DNA of 64,000 nt from Sphingopyxis macrogoltabida. Its GTDB lineage: Bacteria > Pseudomonadota > Alphaproteobacteria > Sphingomonadales > Sphingomonadaceae. The notes beneath the pieces were generated by a model, which ran no database searches, had not been told where the DNA came from, and worked only from the letters and a program-made list of their open reading frames with translations. The translations under genes and the position numbers were made by a program. The stretch is taken from the NCBI RefSeq assembly GCF_001307295.1, contig NZ_CP012700.1:1491001-1555000 (forward strand). Direction: 5' to 3'. This document shows positions 44,270-54,155 of the stretch, one piece after another; positions within the stretch are counted from its first letter, which is position 1; each line of letters opens with the position of its first letter.

Positions 44270-45544
44270 TTACTTCGCGCCCTTCTTGGCCATCATGCCG
44301 CCGATGCCGCCCAGCTTGCCGAGCAGCGAGCCGCCCGCCTTCGCCTTTTTGGCGACGGGAGCTTCCTCGGCTTCCTCGTCGGCCGCATCGAGCGCCAGCC
44401 GCATCAGATTCGTCCAGACCTGACCCGCCTTGGTGCCCTTGCAGATCTCGGCATAGGATTTGCCGAGCTTTGCCGACTGGCTCACCAGTTTCGGATCGAA
44501 GGGGATGACGATGTCGATCGGACGTTCGATCGACGATTCGAACTCCTTGCGCGACAGTTCGCCGATCGCGGTCTGGAACTTGTTCGCGACGAGCAGAACG
44601 CGCGCGCCCGGAACATTCTGCTTGAACCACGAGAGCAGACGGATCGTATCGCGCGCCGAAGCGAGCGTCACGTCGCTGACCAGCAGGATGGTGCCGACTT
44701 CCGAAACGAGATGCGGGAAGGGGATCAGCACCTGCCGCGGGAGGTCGACGATCGTCATCTCGAACGCGCCCCGCAGTTCCTCTTCGAGCTGGAAGAAGGC
44801 CGAGCCATCGGTCATCACCGGCTGGTGGATCGGCGCTTCGGCCGACAGCAGGCTGAGCTTGTCCGACGCGCGCACCATCGCGCGTTCGATGAACAGTCCG
44901 TCGATACGGCTGGGGTTGTCGATCGCGTCGATCAGGCCGCGGCCCGGTTCGAGATCGAGCGTCAATGCGCCGGTTCCGAAATGGACGTCGAGGTCGAGCA
45001 GCGCCGTCTGGCGATCGGCCTGCGTGCTCATCGCCCAGGCGAGCGACGTCGCGACGAGCGACGCGCCTGCGCCGCCACGAACGCCGACCACCGCTATCAT
45101 GTGATGCGGTTTGGCATCGAGCATGTCGGCGTGCTTCGGCGCGCTGAGCATCGCCTGCGCGTTGGTCAGCGATTCGCGAACCTGGTCGAGCGACAGCGGT
45201 TTCAGGAGATAATCCTGGATGCCGCTGGACAGGAGGTCGCGGTAGAGGCGGACATCGTTGACCTGACCGGCCGCGATGACGACCGTGCCGGGTTCGCACA
45301 CTTCGGCCAGCGCGTTGATGTCGTTGATCGGGTCACCCGATTCCGACATGTCGACGAACAGGATGTTCGGGCTCGCCGATACCGACAGCGACTGGACGGC
45401 ATTGCGCAGGCCGCCCTTGTTGCACTTTTCGATCGACCAGCCCATGTCGCCGGCGGCAACGCGGATCAGCTCCAGCGTGTCGTCGTCGCAGACAAATGCG
45501 TTGAACGGATCGCGAAGACCCGCGGCTTTGAACGGAGCGTTCAC
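44270..45544 (-). CDS. cpaE: CpaE/TadZ-type pilus localisation protein
   Basis: 424 residues. An N-terminal receiver-like domain (NILFVDMSESGDPINDINALAEVCEPGTVVIAAG, about 50-125) precedes a MinD/ParA-type ATPase domain. Its nucleotide motif is GVRGGAGASLVATSLAWAM, in which both lysines of the deviant Walker A are replaced; atypical motifs are usual in TadZ. LLDLDVHFGTGALTLDLEPGRGLIDAI is clear. It places the Tad machine in the cell. Confidence 0.88.
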   Translation of the reverse strand: MNAPFKAAGLRDPFNAFVCDDDTLELIRVAAGDMGWSIEKCNKGGLRNAVQSLSVSASPNILFVDMSESGDPINDINALAEVCEPGTVVIAAGQVNDVRLYRDLLSSGIQDYLLKPLSLDQVRESLTNAQAMLSAPKHADMLDAKPHHMIAVVGVRGGAGASLVATSLAWAMSTQADRQTALLDLDVHFGTGALTLDLEPGRGLIDAIDNPSRIDGLFIERAMVRASDKLSLLSAEAPIHQPVMTDGSAFFQLEEELRGAFEMTIVDLPRQVLIPFPHLVSEVGTILLVSDVTLASARDTIRLLSWFKQNVPGARVLLVANKFQTAIGELSRKEFESSIERPIDIVIPFDPKLVSQSAKLGKSYAEICKGTKAGQVWTNLMRLALDAADEEAEEAPVAKKAKAGGSLLGKLGGIGGMMAKKGAK

Positions 45545-46194
45545 TGGCTGCCTCCCCCGTTGCTGTTGCTCGTGGACTGGCCGCGCAACTCGCCGGCGCC
45601 GGTCTGCGGCTTTTCGCGATAGGTCTTGATCGCACGCGTCGCGGCGGCGGGGTCATTCCGTTCCTCGCTGGTGCCCTTGATCAGATCGTTCGGATCGGCG
45701 ACCATCGAAGCGAGGTTGCTGTTCGTGGCGCAGCCGTAGTTCGACGAGGTCGCGTTTTTGATGTTGACCGAATATTTGGTCGCCCAGTCGGGGCAACCCG
45801 CGACGCTGGCCGAGGCACGGGTGATCACCACGCGCAGATAGCCGGGCGGCACGGCGCCGGTCGTGACGGGAACGTCGCTGCTCATCAGCAGGCCGCGCCG
45901 TTCGACCATCGAACGGATCACCGCCTGGGCCCCCGACGAACCATAGGCCGAGGGGTCCTCGATCGCGATCCGGTCGCCGTAGCGCGCGCCCATCGTGTCG
46001 AGCCAGCCCTGAAGGCGGCCCTGTTCGCTGGGCGGCAGTTCGCCGTTCGAAGCAGCGACGTCGAATTGATAGATGGCGTTGCGAACGACCGGCTGATGCA
46101 CCGATTCGAGGCTGGTGTTGCTGCCTGCGCTGCCAGCACAGCCGGCGAGCGAGGTGGCCAGCGCCAGGACCGTCCAAGTTGCGATTTTTTTCAT
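45541..46194 (-). CDS. cpaD: CpaD-type pilus assembly lipoprotein
   Basis: 217 residues from ATG 46194 (MKKIATWTVLALATSLAGC, Cys about 19), preceded by AGGAG; the open frame runs further upstream through non-coding sequence. CpaD family features: VVITRASASVAGCPDWATK and NYGCATNSNLASMVADPNDLI. It is an outer-membrane partner of the secretin CpaC. The stop overlaps the cpaE start by 4 bases. Confidence 0.85.
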   Translation of the reverse strand: MKKIATWTVLALATSLAGCAGSAGSNTSLESVHQPVVRNAIYQFDVAASNGELPPSEQGRLQGWLDTMGARYGDRIAIEDPSAYGSSGAQAVIRSMVERRGLLMSSDVPVTTGAVPPGYLRVVITRASASVAGCPDWATKYSVNIKNATSSNYGCATNSNLASMVADPNDLIKGTSEERNDPAAATRAIKTYREKPQTGAGELRGQSTSNSNGGGSQ

Positions 46195-46219
46195 CACTTT
46201 GCTCCTGAAAACCAGCGCG

Positions 46220-47707
46220 TCACTTGATGCTGAAGCCGGGCGACACTTCGTCGCTGCCGCGCAGGCGGTCGGCGTCACCCACCGAGGTGTCGAGGCGCGG
46301 TTTCGGCCGGTCGCCACCAGTCACACCGTTGCTTTCCTGTCCGAGCAGCAGCCGTCCAAGATCGTTCGGCGCCTGGAAGGCGTCGGTCGGCAGCTTGATC
46401 TCGTTCGCCGACACCGGATTGACCAGATAGGGCGTCACGACGATCACCAGTTCGGTCTCGCCGCGGCGGAAGCTGTCCGATTTGAACAACATGCCGAGGA
46501 CGGGCACGTCGCCGAGACCGGGCAGCTTGTCGATCGCGCCGATCGAGCGGTTGTTCATCAGGCCGGCGATCATGAAGCTTTCGCCAGACCCGAGCTCGAC
46601 CGTCGTTTCCGCACGGCGGATCGTCAGCGCAGGGATCTGGAAACCTTCCATCTCGATCGCGCCTTCGGTCGACAGTTCCGACACTTCGGGACGGACGCGC
46701 AGGCTGATGCGGCCGTTCGACAGCACCGTCGGCGTATAAGCGAGGCTGACACCATATTTCCGGTATTCGATCGTCGTGCCGGCGAAGTTGCCGGGGATCG
46801 GGATCGGGAATTCGCCGCCCGCGAGGAAGTCGGCGGTTTCGCCCGAAATCGCGGTGAGGTTCGGCTGCGCCAGCGTCGCGACCATGCCCGAACGTTCGCC
46901 AAGGTCGAGCGATGCGATGAGGTCCATCCCGAACAGGCGGCCGGCGCCGGCAAGGCTCCGCGTCCCGCTCGGCGTGTTGATGATATAGCGCTTGACCCCG
47001 GGCGGCACCACCGGATCGCCTTCGCCCGGATACAGGATCTGGCCGGGCGTGCGTCCGTTGAACACGCCGCCGAGGAAGCCGCCGGTCATGTCGCGGGTCA
47101 GCAGGTTGCCGCTGATTTCCTTGACGAGCGAACGGTTCACTTCGGCGATGCGGACCTGCAGGTTGACCTGCAGCGGCGTCGCGGTGCGAAGGCGCGAGAC
47201 GACCTTGGTCTGCTCGCCGACGAAAGCCTGGACCAGCCGTTCGGCTTCGGCGGCGTCGTCGGGCGACTGGACCGTCCCGGTGAGCAGCACGAGGCCGTTC
47301 ATCGTGTTCGCCGAAATCGATGCCTCGGGCATCGCGAGCGACAGCATCTGGTCGATCGTCTCGATATTGTTGCCGACGCGGGCGACGGTCGAATAGACGA
47401 CCCGGCCGCTGGCGTCGGTGGCATAGACGCTCGTTTCGCCGGGCGCCTTACCGAAGACATACAGCTGGCGGCTCGAACGGACCTGCACGTCGGCGACCTT
47501 GTCGTCGGCGACGAACACGTCGGTCATCGCGGCGGGGAGGCTGATCAGGCGGCCGCGGCCGACCGACAGGTCGATGCTGCTGCTCGCATTCTGGACCGCC
47601 TGTGCCGACGCCTGCTGGGCCGGAGCGGAGATCAGCGTGGCTGCAACGAGGCCGATGGCCAGGGTGCGCGCCAGCGCCGTGCCCAAGAAATTGGCTTTGC
47701 TGTTCAT
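46220..47707 (-). CDS. cpaC: CpaC/RcpA-type outer-membrane secretin
   Basis: 495 residues: signal peptide (cleavage about SAPAQQASAQ, residue 36), a BON/T2SS N domain (GRGRLISLPAAMTDVFVADDKVADVQVRSSRQLYVFGKAPG), then the secretin domain (LVKEISGNLL...MVATLAQPNLTAISGETADFLAGGEFPIPIP and GAIDKLPGLGDVPVLGMLFKSDSFRRGETELVIVVTPYLV). It forms the outer-membrane pore of the pilus. Confidence 0.93.
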   Translation of the reverse strand: MNSKANFLGTALARTLAIGLVAATLISAPAQQASAQAVQNASSSIDLSVGRGRLISLPAAMTDVFVADDKVADVQVRSSRQLYVFGKAPGETSVYATDASGRVVYSTVARVGNNIETIDQMLSLAMPEASISANTMNGLVLLTGTVQSPDDAAEAERLVQAFVGEQTKVVSRLRTATPLQVNLQVRIAEVNRSLVKEISGNLLTRDMTGGFLGGVFNGRTPGQILYPGEGDPVVPPGVKRYIINTPSGTRSLAGAGRLFGMDLIASLDLGERSGMVATLAQPNLTAISGETADFLAGGEFPIPIPGNFAGTTIEYRKYGVSLAYTPTVLSNGRISLRVRPEVSELSTEGAIEMEGFQIPALTIRRAETTVELGSGESFMIAGLMNNRSIGAIDKLPGLGDVPVLGMLFKSDSFRRGETELVIVVTPYLVNPVSANEIKLPTDAFQAPNDLGRLLLGQESNGVTGGDRPKPRLDTSVGDADRLRGSDEVSPGFSIK

Positions 47708-47708
47708 C

Positions 47709-48749
47709 TTACTTACCCCCCACCGGAACTTCGGTGACCTGGCCGCCGCGGGTCACGCGGACGACAGGGCCGCGGGGTGCCGCCGGTGCGGCAAATCCCG
47801 TTGCCGACGGCATGCCGCCGCCATATGACTGCTGCTGCTGGCGCGGCGGTGCCTGGACGCGGCCGCTGACAGGAACCCAGAAGCGCGAAACGTCGCCGCC
47901 GGTCGTTGCCGAGCCCCGGCCCGAGGTCGGGCGGGCGGCCGCTTCGGCCAGCATCTTCTTCTCGGCGGCGGTGCCGCCCTTTGCCGGGACGTTGATTTCG
48001 CCCGATGCAATCGCGGCGTCGAGGTCGCCGGCGCTTTCGGCCAGCGGGCGCAGCGCGAGCGACAATTTGCCCATATTCTGCGCGACGGCGATTTTTTCGG
48101 CGATCTCCGGCGTCGCCTCGAGCGTCACCGAGCCGAAGGTGTTGACCGGGGTCTTGCCGGTCTCGTCCTCGGCATTGTAGCGCTGGTCGGTGGCGAGGAC
48201 GCGAACGTTGCGAACGATCGTCTCGGCCGTGTAGAGCTGCGAGTCAGGATAGGAGCTGCCTTCCTTGATCTCGATTTCCTGGGCAAGGACCACATCGACG
48301 CGGTCGCCCGGAAAGACGAAGCCGGCGACGCCCTGTTCCTGCGACACCTTGACGGTGACCGCGCGCATGCCCGGGCCAAGCGCAGCAGCAAGGAAGCCGC
48401 GGTCGTCGGGATGGACGAGTGCGCCCTGCGTGACCGGCTGGCCGGCAGTGATGGGATAGCGGACCACGGTACCGACCAGCGTGTTCACGTCGGTCTTGTC
48501 CTTCAGGAAATAGGCCTTCTCGACCAGTTCCTTCGGCCACGGCTGGAAACGGAAGCTGTCGGGGCCGACGATCGTCCCCACCGGAAGCTGCCGCGTTGCG
48601 ACGAGGATCATCGGACCGTTGATTTCCGGTGCAGCGGCGGCGCGAGCCTCCGGTGTCGATGATCCCCGCATCATCAGGTTGACCCCGAACGCCGCACCGA
48701 TCGCAATGACCAGCGCGCCGACGATCAGCATTATCTTTCGCGTATCCAT
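47709..48749 (-). CDS. cpaB: CpaB/RcpC-type pilus assembly protein
   Basis: 346 residues from ATG 48749; GGAGG lies 12 bases upstream. One N-terminal membrane helix (IMLIVGALVIAIGAAFGVNLM), an SAF domain (ILVATRQLPVGTIVGPDSFRFQPWP and VRYPITAGQPVTQGALVHPDDRGFLAAAL) and the RcpC domain (FVFPGDRVDVVLAQEIE, NVRVLATDQRYN). A Gly/Gln/Pro-rich tail follows. It stabilises the secretin. Confidence 0.92.
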   Translation of the reverse strand: MDTRKIMLIVGALVIAIGAAFGVNLMMRGSSTPEARAAAAPEINGPMILVATRQLPVGTIVGPDSFRFQPWPKELVEKAYFLKDKTDVNTLVGTVVRYPITAGQPVTQGALVHPDDRGFLAAALGPGMRAVTVKVSQEQGVAGFVFPGDRVDVVLAQEIEIKEGSSYPDSQLYTAETIVRNVRVLATDQRYNAEDETGKTPVNTFGSVTLEATPEIAEKIAVAQNMGKLSLALRPLAESAGDLDAAIASGEINVPAKGGTAAEKKMLAEAAARPTSGRGSATTGGDVSRFWVPVSGRVQAPPRQQQQSYGGGMPSATGFAAPAAPRGPVVRVTRGGQVTEVPVGGK

Positions 48750-48797
48750 GACGATTTTTCGCCTCCTAACACCCACCGGACGCGGCGGTGCTTACCC

Positions 48798-49286
48798 TCA
48801 GGTCGAACCGATAGACTGAAACTGGTTAAGATATTGTTGGTGAAGCACCCAAAGCCCTGCGGCCGCGATCGCGACCCCGTAAGGCACTTCGACCGGGCCT
48901 TGCGACCGGCGTATTTTCATCTGCACGAGCATGACGGCCGACAGGATGCCGCCCCCGATCGCCATGACGGTCAACGTCGGCATGAACAGGGGCAGCGGCA
49001 CCCAAAGCATCACGGCACCGATCATCTTGACGTCGCCGCCGCCCATCGCGCCGATCGCGAACAGGCCGACGAAGGCCAGAAATACTGCAAAGGCGGCGCC
49101 GAACTGGATCGGCACATCGGGCCAGACGGGCAGGCCGATCGCAATCCAGAACGGAATGGCGAGCAGCGCCATCGCTGCGTTGAGGCCGTTGGAGATTGTC
49201 CGCGAGCGAAGATCGCTGATCGCGGCGGCAATCATCAACGCGGCCAGCAAGGCCATCAGGGCAAGAGCGAGCGAGCCGTTTTCCAT
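48798..49286 (-). CDS. cpaA: CpaA/TadV-type prepilin peptidase
   Basis: 162 residues, A24 family: aspartates at AISDLRSRTISN (Asp about 25) and AMGGGDVKMIGAVML (Asp about 85), with about five membrane helices. It processes the pilin precursor. It is the first gene of the cluster, yet no pilin gene lies next to it. Confidence 0.92.
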   Translation of the reverse strand: MENGSLALALMALLAALMIAAAISDLRSRTISNGLNAAMALLAIPFWIAIGLPVWPDVPIQFGAAFAVFLAFVGLFAIGAMGGGDVKMIGAVMLWVPLPLFMPTLTVMAIGGGILSAVMLVQMKIRRSQGPVEVPYGVAIAAAGLWVLHQQYLNQFQSIGST

Positions 49287-49381
49287 GCATTTCCTCTAGC
49301 AACCATGGCTTACCAAAGAGTAACCATGCCGACAGGCCCGCGCGGCTTGCATTCCGCGGACCAGCCGATATGCGGACGGCC

Positions 49382-50512
49382 ATGACCGCCGCCGCGCCTT
49401 CGTCCACCGATGTCTTGATCGTCGGCGCCGGAATCGCCGGCGCCAGCCTCGCCGCGGCGCTTGCGCCGTATCGCCGGGTCACTATGATCGAGGCGGAGGA
49501 TATGCCCGGCCGCCATGCGACGGGCCGGTCGGCGGCATTCTGGCACGAAAGCTATGGCGGGGCGGGGGTGCAGCCGCTGTCGGCGGCGTCCTTCGCGCTG
49601 CTCGACAATCCGCCGGCGGCATTTTCGGATCGCGGGTTCCTGTTGCCGCGTACCGCATTGACCCTCGGGCGTCAGGACGAAGCGGCAGCAGTGGACGCCT
49701 TCGTCGCCGAATTTTCGGGGCAGGGCGTCGACGTGACGCGGCTCGCGGGTGCCAGCGTCGCAGCGAAAATACCTGGCCTGCGGCCGGCGTGGACCGAAGG
49801 CGCTTATGAACCCGCATGCCGCGATATCGATGTCGGCGCGCTGCACGCCGCCTATTTGCGCGCGGCGAAGCGGGCAGGGGCATCGCTCGTGACGCGCGCG
49901 CCGCTTCGGTCGGGGCGGCGTAGCGGCGCCGGCTGGGAGGTTCGCACGGCGGCGGGGACGATCGGTGCGGCGGTGGTCGTCAATGCGGCGGGAGCATGGG
50001 CCGACGAGGTGGCGGCGCTTTGCGGTGTCGCACCGATCGGGATCCAGCCTCTTCGCCGTACGGTCCTGCAGGTGCGCCTCGGCGTGGCGGTATCCGCAGA
50101 CCTGCCGCTCGTCGTCCATGTCGGCGGCGATTTCTATTTCAAGGGCGAGAGCGAAGGCCGGGTGTGGCTGAGCCCGCACGACGAAACGCCGATGGCGGCT
50201 TGTGACGCGGTACCCGACGAGATCGACGTCGCGCTAGCGATCGACCGGTTGCAGTCGGTGGTCGACTGGCCGGTCGCTGCGGTCGAACGCAAATGGGCCG
50301 GGCTGCGCAGTTTCGCGCCCGACCGCATGCCGGTTTTCGGCGCCGACGTAGGTGAACCGGGCTTCATCTGGTGCGCAGGGCAGGGCGGCGTGGGCATCCA
50401 GACGGCGCCTGCCATTTCAGCGCTGCTCGCCGCTCAACTGGGTGCGCCCGCCCCCGGAGGCGCGATCGGTGCGGTCGATCCTGTTCCCTTTGCGCCGACG
50501 CGTTTCGGGTGA
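49382..50512 (+). CDS. FAD-dependent oxidoreductase (DAO family)
   Basis: About 376 residues from ATG 49382 (ATG 49370 is possible). FAD motif VLIVGAGIAGASLAAALAP near the N-terminus, ATGRSAAFWHESYGG, VVVNAAGAWADEVAALCGV and GEPGFIWCAGQGGVGIQTAPAIS at the C-terminus. This resembles glycine or D-amino acid oxidase and dehydrogenase relatives; the substrate is unknown. It is divergent from the pilus cluster. Confidence 0.85.
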   Translation: MTAAAPSSTDVLIVGAGIAGASLAAALAPYRRVTMIEAEDMPGRHATGRSAAFWHESYGGAGVQPLSAASFALLDNPPAAFSDRGFLLPRTALTLGRQDEAAAVDAFVAEFSGQGVDVTRLAGASVAAKIPGLRPAWTEGAYEPACRDIDVGALHAAYLRAAKRAGASLVTRAPLRSGRRSGAGWEVRTAAGTIGAAVVVNAAGAWADEVAALCGVAPIGIQPLRRTVLQVRLGVAVSADLPLVVHVGGDFYFKGESEGRVWLSPHDETPMAACDAVPDEIDVALAIDRLQSVVDWPVAAVERKWAGLRSFAPDRMPVFGADVGEPGFIWCAGQGGVGIQTAPAISALLAAQLGAPAPGGAIGAVDPVPFAPTRFG

Positions 50513-50587
50513 CTGCTTGCGCACGCATTCCGGCGAGCTAAGTTCGGCCATGGTCGCTGTTCGAGCGACTCCCGCAGCGGAGGTTCC

Positions 50588-50764
50588 ATGGCCCATTATT
50601 TCGAGATCAAGAAGAACAAGGCCGGCGAGTTCGTCGCCTATTTCAAATACAACAGCGAACCGATCTTCTGGACCGAAGGCTATTCGAGCAAGGCGTCGGC
50701 GAAGAATGCGATCGAATCGATCCTGAAAAACGGCCCCGGCGCCGAAGTTCGCGATGAAAGCTGA
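50588..50764 (+). CDS. DUF1508/YegP-family small protein
   Basis: 58 residues: MAHYFEIKKNKAGEFVAY, FKYNSEPIFWTEGYSSKASA, KNAIESILKNGPGAEVRDES. This is the YegP/DUF1508 repeat, which has one beta-beta-beta-alpha unit (family members often have two). GGAGG precedes the ATG. Function unknown. The stop lies 17 bases from the convergent rnhA stop. Confidence 0.85.
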   Translation: MAHYFEIKKNKAGEFVAYFKYNSEPIFWTEGYSSKASAKNAIESILKNGPGAEVRDES

Positions 50765-50781
50765 CCGTTTTGCGCGGGCGT

Positions 50782-51240
50782 TCAGCGCGCCCGCGCAACC
50801 TCCAGCGCGGCATCGCTGGCAAGCTGGTCGGCTAGTTCATTGTCGCCGTGTCCGGCGTGGCCCTTGACCCACAGCCATTCGATGTCGTGCCGTTTCGCCT
50901 CGGCGATCAGCCGTTGCCAAAGGTCGGCGTTGGCAACGGGTTTCTTCGCGGCGGTCTTCCAGCCGTTCTTCTGCCAGCCGAACACCCATTTGGTGATGCC
51001 GTCGCGGACATAGACGCTGTCGGTCGACAGCTCGACGCGGCAGCGGCGCTTGAGCGCCGCCAGCGCTTCGATCGCGGCCATCAATTCCATGCGGTTGTTC
51101 GTGGTGTCGGGTTCGCCGCCCGACAGCTTCTTGACGACGTCGCCCCAGCGCAGCACGGCGCCCCAACCGCCCGGGCCGGGGTTGCCCTTGCACGCGCCGT
51201 CGGTCGCGACGATCACCGTCTTTGCCGGCGCGTCGCTCAT
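50782..51240 (-). CDS. rnhA: Ribonuclease HI
   Basis: 152 residues with the four acidic catalytic residues: Asp14 ([12 protein letters not shown]), Glu52 ([13 protein letters not shown]), Asp74 (STDSVYV) and Asp138 (DNELADQLA), with His128 in KGHAGH. It removes RNA from RNA-DNA hybrids. The start overlaps the thrB stop by 4 bases. Confidence 0.96.
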   Translation of the reverse strand: MSDAPAKTVIVATDGACKGNPGPGGWGAVLRWGDVVKKLSGGEPDTTNNRMELMAAIEALAALKRRCRVELSTDSVYVRDGITKWVFGWQKNGWKTAAKKPVANADLWQRLIAEAKRHDIEWLWVKGHAGHGDNELADQLASDAALEVARAR

Positions 51241-52196
51241 GCGGCGAACAGGCTGGCGGCGTCGGCCGCCTGATAGCGGCGCAAGCGGTTGAGGAAGGGG
51301 GCCGGGTCCTTGCGCGTGACGAGCGCGTCGGCCGGGGTATGGACCCAGTCGTGCGCGCGGGTCAGCAGGAAGCGGAGCGACGCACCGCGCGCGAGCAGCG
51401 GCAGGGCGGCAATTTCTGCGTCGGTCAGCGCGATTTCACGGGCATATCCTTGCATCAGCGCTCGTGCGAGTGAACGGTCGCATTCGGCACCGTCGCCCGA
51501 AAAGGCCCAGGATGCGTGGGTGACCGCGACGTCGTAGGCGCGGTAGTCGGTCGCGGCGAAATAGAAGTCGATCAGGCCGGTTACCCGGTCGCCGAGCATC
51601 AGCACATTGTCGGGAAACAGATCGGCATGAATGACATGCGCCGGGAGGTCCGCGGGCCAATGCGCATCGAGCCAGGAAAATTCGGTATCGACGACGGTCT
51701 GCAAGCCCGGGATCACCGCATCGAGATCGCCGGTGGCCTCGGCGACGCCGCGCCAGTGAAGATGTCCCATGCTGTTTTCGCGTCCGCCGGGAAAGCTGGC
51801 GACCGCGCGGTGCATGGCGCCGAGCGCCGCACCCGCCGCTTCGCACTGGTCGGGCGTCGGATGGGTCAGCGATATGCCCGACAGAAACTGGATGATGCAC
51901 GCGGCACGGCCCGAGATCTGCTGGATCGCTTCGCCGTTGCGGTCGCGGATCATCGCGGGGACCGGGCAGCCCTGATCGGCAAGGTGCCCGAGCAGGTCGA
52001 CGAAGAAGGGCAGGTCGCTCGCCTGCACCCGCTTTTCGTAAAGCGTCAGAATGAACCGTCCGCCGGTCGTTTCGAGCAGGAAATTGCTGTTCTCGACCCC
52101 TTCGGCAATGCCCTTGCACGACAGGACAGTGCCGATGTCGTAGCGGGCGACGAGAGCGGCCAGATCGTCGGGATCGACCTCGGTATAAACGGCCAT
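51237..52196 (-). CDS. thrB: Homoserine kinase, ThrB2 (choline kinase-like) type
   Basis: 319 residues from ATG 52196, which shares a base with the ispH stop; the frame is open upstream only through ispH. Aminoglycoside/choline kinase fold: [36 protein letters not shown] (catalytic loop) and [21 protein letters not shown] (Mg-binding Asp). This form of ThrB is standard in alphaproteobacteria; it phosphorylates homoserine for threonine synthesis. Confidence 0.93.
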   Translation of the reverse strand: MAVYTEVDPDDLAALVARYDIGTVLSCKGIAEGVENSNFLLETTGGRFILTLYEKRVQASDLPFFVDLLGHLADQGCPVPAMIRDRNGEAIQQISGRAACIIQFLSGISLTHPTPDQCEAAGAALGAMHRAVASFPGGRENSMGHLHWRGVAEATGDLDAVIPGLQTVVDTEFSWLDAHWPADLPAHVIHADLFPDNVLMLGDRVTGLIDFYFAATDYRAYDVAVTHASWAFSGDGAECDRSLARALMQGYAREIALTDAEIAALPLLARGASLRFLLTRAHDWVHTPADALVTRKDPAPFLNRLRRYQAADAASLFAA

Positions 52197-53182
52197 TAGT
52201 TCGGTGCCGGTTCGAGCCCGCGGGGCAGTTTGAAGATCATGTTTTCCTCGGCGGTGACGACGACGTCCTCGACGATCGTCCGGTGCGCCGCGATGGCGTC
52301 GATCACTTCGCGGACCAGTTCCTCGGGGGCGCTGGCGCCGGCTGTGACTCCGAGCGTGCCGATATCGTGCAGCCACGCGGGGTCGACGTCGTCGCCGCGC
52401 TGCACAAGATGGGCGGGGGTGCCCATCCGCTCGGCGACCTCGACGAGGCGGACGCTGTTCGAGCTGTTGGGCGCCCCGATCACGATCACCCGGTCGCACT
52501 GGCCGGCGATCGCCTTGACCGCCTGCTGACGGTTCGAGGTCGCATAGCAGATATCCTCGCCGCGGGGGCCCGCGATCGAGGGAAAGCGGTGCTGCAGCGC
52601 CGCGACGATGTCGAGCGTATCGTCGACCGACAGCGTCGTCTGAGTGAGGAACGACAATTTGTCCGGGTCGGCGGGCTCGAGCGCGGTAACATCGTCGACC
52701 GATTCGACCAAAGTCATCGTTCCATCGGGAAGCTGGCCCAGCGTTCCGACGACCTCGGGGTGGCCGGCATGGCCAATAAAGATGATATGACGCCCCGCTT
52801 CGTTCGCCCGCTCGGCCTGACGGTGGACTTTCGATACCAAAGGACAGGTCGCGTCGATATAGTCAAGCCCGCGCATTTCGGCCTTGGCCGGCACGGCCTT
52901 GGGGACGCCGTGGGCGCTGAAAACGACCGGAACGCCGTCCGGAACTTGATCGAGCGATTCGACGAAAATAGCGCCCTTGGCTTTCAGCGTTTCGACGACA
53001 TAGCGATTGTGGACGATCTCGTGCCGAACATAAACCGGCGCGCCGAAGCGCTCGATCGCCAGTTCGACGATGCGGATCGCGCGGTCGACCCCGGCGCAAA
53101 AACCACGCGGCGCCGCGATCAAAACCTTGAGTTCTGCCGTTTCGCCATCGCTTCGGGGCGCAAAATTATGCGGTGCATTCAT
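52196..53182 (-). CDS. ispH: 4-hydroxy-3-methylbut-2-enyl diphosphate reductase
   Basis: 328 residues from ATG 53182. The three cysteines that bind the iron-sulfur cluster are Cys29 (PRGFCAGV), Cys113 (DATCPLV) and Cys212 ([10 protein letters not shown]). FSAHGVPK and [13 protein letters not shown] are also typical. Final step of the MEP isoprenoid pathway. First gene of ispH-thrB-rnhA. Confidence 0.96.
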   Translation of the reverse strand: MNAPHNFAPRSDGETAELKVLIAAPRGFCAGVDRAIRIVELAIERFGAPVYVRHEIVHNRYVVETLKAKGAIFVESLDQVPDGVPVVFSAHGVPKAVPAKAEMRGLDYIDATCPLVSKVHRQAERANEAGRHIIFIGHAGHPEVVGTLGQLPDGTMTLVESVDDVTALEPADPDKLSFLTQTTLSVDDTLDIVAALQHRFPSIAGPRGEDICYATSNRQQAVKAIAGQCDRVIVIGAPNSSNSVRLVEVAERMGTPAHLVQRGDDVDPAWLHDIGTLGVTAGASAPEELVREVIDAIAAHRTIVEDVVVTAEENMIFKLPRGLEPAPN

Positions 53183-53344
53183 ATGCCGGCGCTCTAGCGC
53201 AGCACGACTATCGCGGTAAAGCGGCTTCGTCCGTGTTGCGCCGCGTTCATCGCACCGATAAGAAGCGGCGCGCATGACGCTTCGGACAATAGTTCCGACG
53301 CACCTGAATCACTTTGGCGCGCCAGTTTGGAAAGCCCGTTCATC

Positions 53345-54016
53345 ATGATGTCCATTTCGCCTTCGTCCCGCAAGTTCCTGGCCCTGCTGTGCGGAACGGC
53401 TGCCATGGCAACGGTGGCGGGCTGTGCGAAGGATAATGAGATCGACGTTTCCGGCGGCGTCGGCATTACCTCGACGCGCAGCGCCTGCCCATCGGTGGCG
53501 GTGCCGCTGCAGACGGGCGACATCACCCTGTTCGATCCCGCGACCAGCCGCGACGCGAGCGCGATCGATGTCGTCGCGATGATCACCAATGTGACGCCGC
53601 AGTGCAACGACGAGGGCGAGAAGGTCTATCAACTCGCAAATTTCGACGTCGTCGCGACGCGCCGCGATGCCGGCCCCGCTCGGACCGTGACCCTGCCTTA
53701 TTTCGCAACCGTCGTGCAGGGCGGGACCGTCGTCGTCGCCAAGCGGCTCGGCAATGTCGCGATCACCTTTGCCGACGGGCAGACGCGCGGTACCGGGCGC
53801 GGCCAGGCGTCGGCCTATGTCGACCGCGCCGCCGCGACGCTGCCCGCCGATATCATGGAACGCATCACGCGCAAGCGTAAGGCGGGCGATCAGGACGCCG
53901 CGATCGACCCGCTGAGCGTCCCCGAAGTGCGCGCGGCGGTGCAGCGCGCCAGCTTCGAATTGCTCGTCGGCTTCCAGCTGACGCAGGAACAGCTCGAATA
54001 TAACGTCCGACGATAA
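53345..54016 (+). CDS. Exported lipoprotein-like hypothetical protein
   Basis: About 223 residues from ATG 53345. Signal peptide with a lipobox (MATVAGC, Cys about 26). The mature part is beta-rich: PSVAVPLQTGDITLFDPAT, ASAIDVVAMITNVTPQCN, TVTLPYFATVVQGGTVVVAKRLGNVAITFADGQ; a basic segment follows. Many sphingomonads have such a protein next to argS; its function is unknown. It is divergent from ispH. Confidence 0.75.
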   Translation: MMSISPSSRKFLALLCGTAAMATVAGCAKDNEIDVSGGVGITSTRSACPSVAVPLQTGDITLFDPATSRDASAIDVVAMITNVTPQCNDEGEKVYQLANFDVVATRRDAGPARTVTLPYFATVVQGGTVVVAKRLGNVAITFADGQTRGTGRGQASAYVDRAAATLPADIMERITRKRKAGDQDAAIDPLSVPEVRAAVQRASFELLVGFQLTQEQLEYNVRR

Positions 54017-54155
54017 GAGGCGCGGCGGCGCTTTTTCTGCGCCCGTTCGCCGATGCTCCCTGCGGCGCTTTCCGGCGGCGCAGGGCTTTTCGCGTTGCGC
54101 AAGCTGCGTTAGGGCGCACGCAATGCTTCACTCCATTTGAAGATTAGGATCCGCC

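Noticed and set aside
46115..47737. 540-codon plus-strand frame opposite cpaC
   Set aside because: Antisense shadow; the secretin gene on the other strand has full family motifs.
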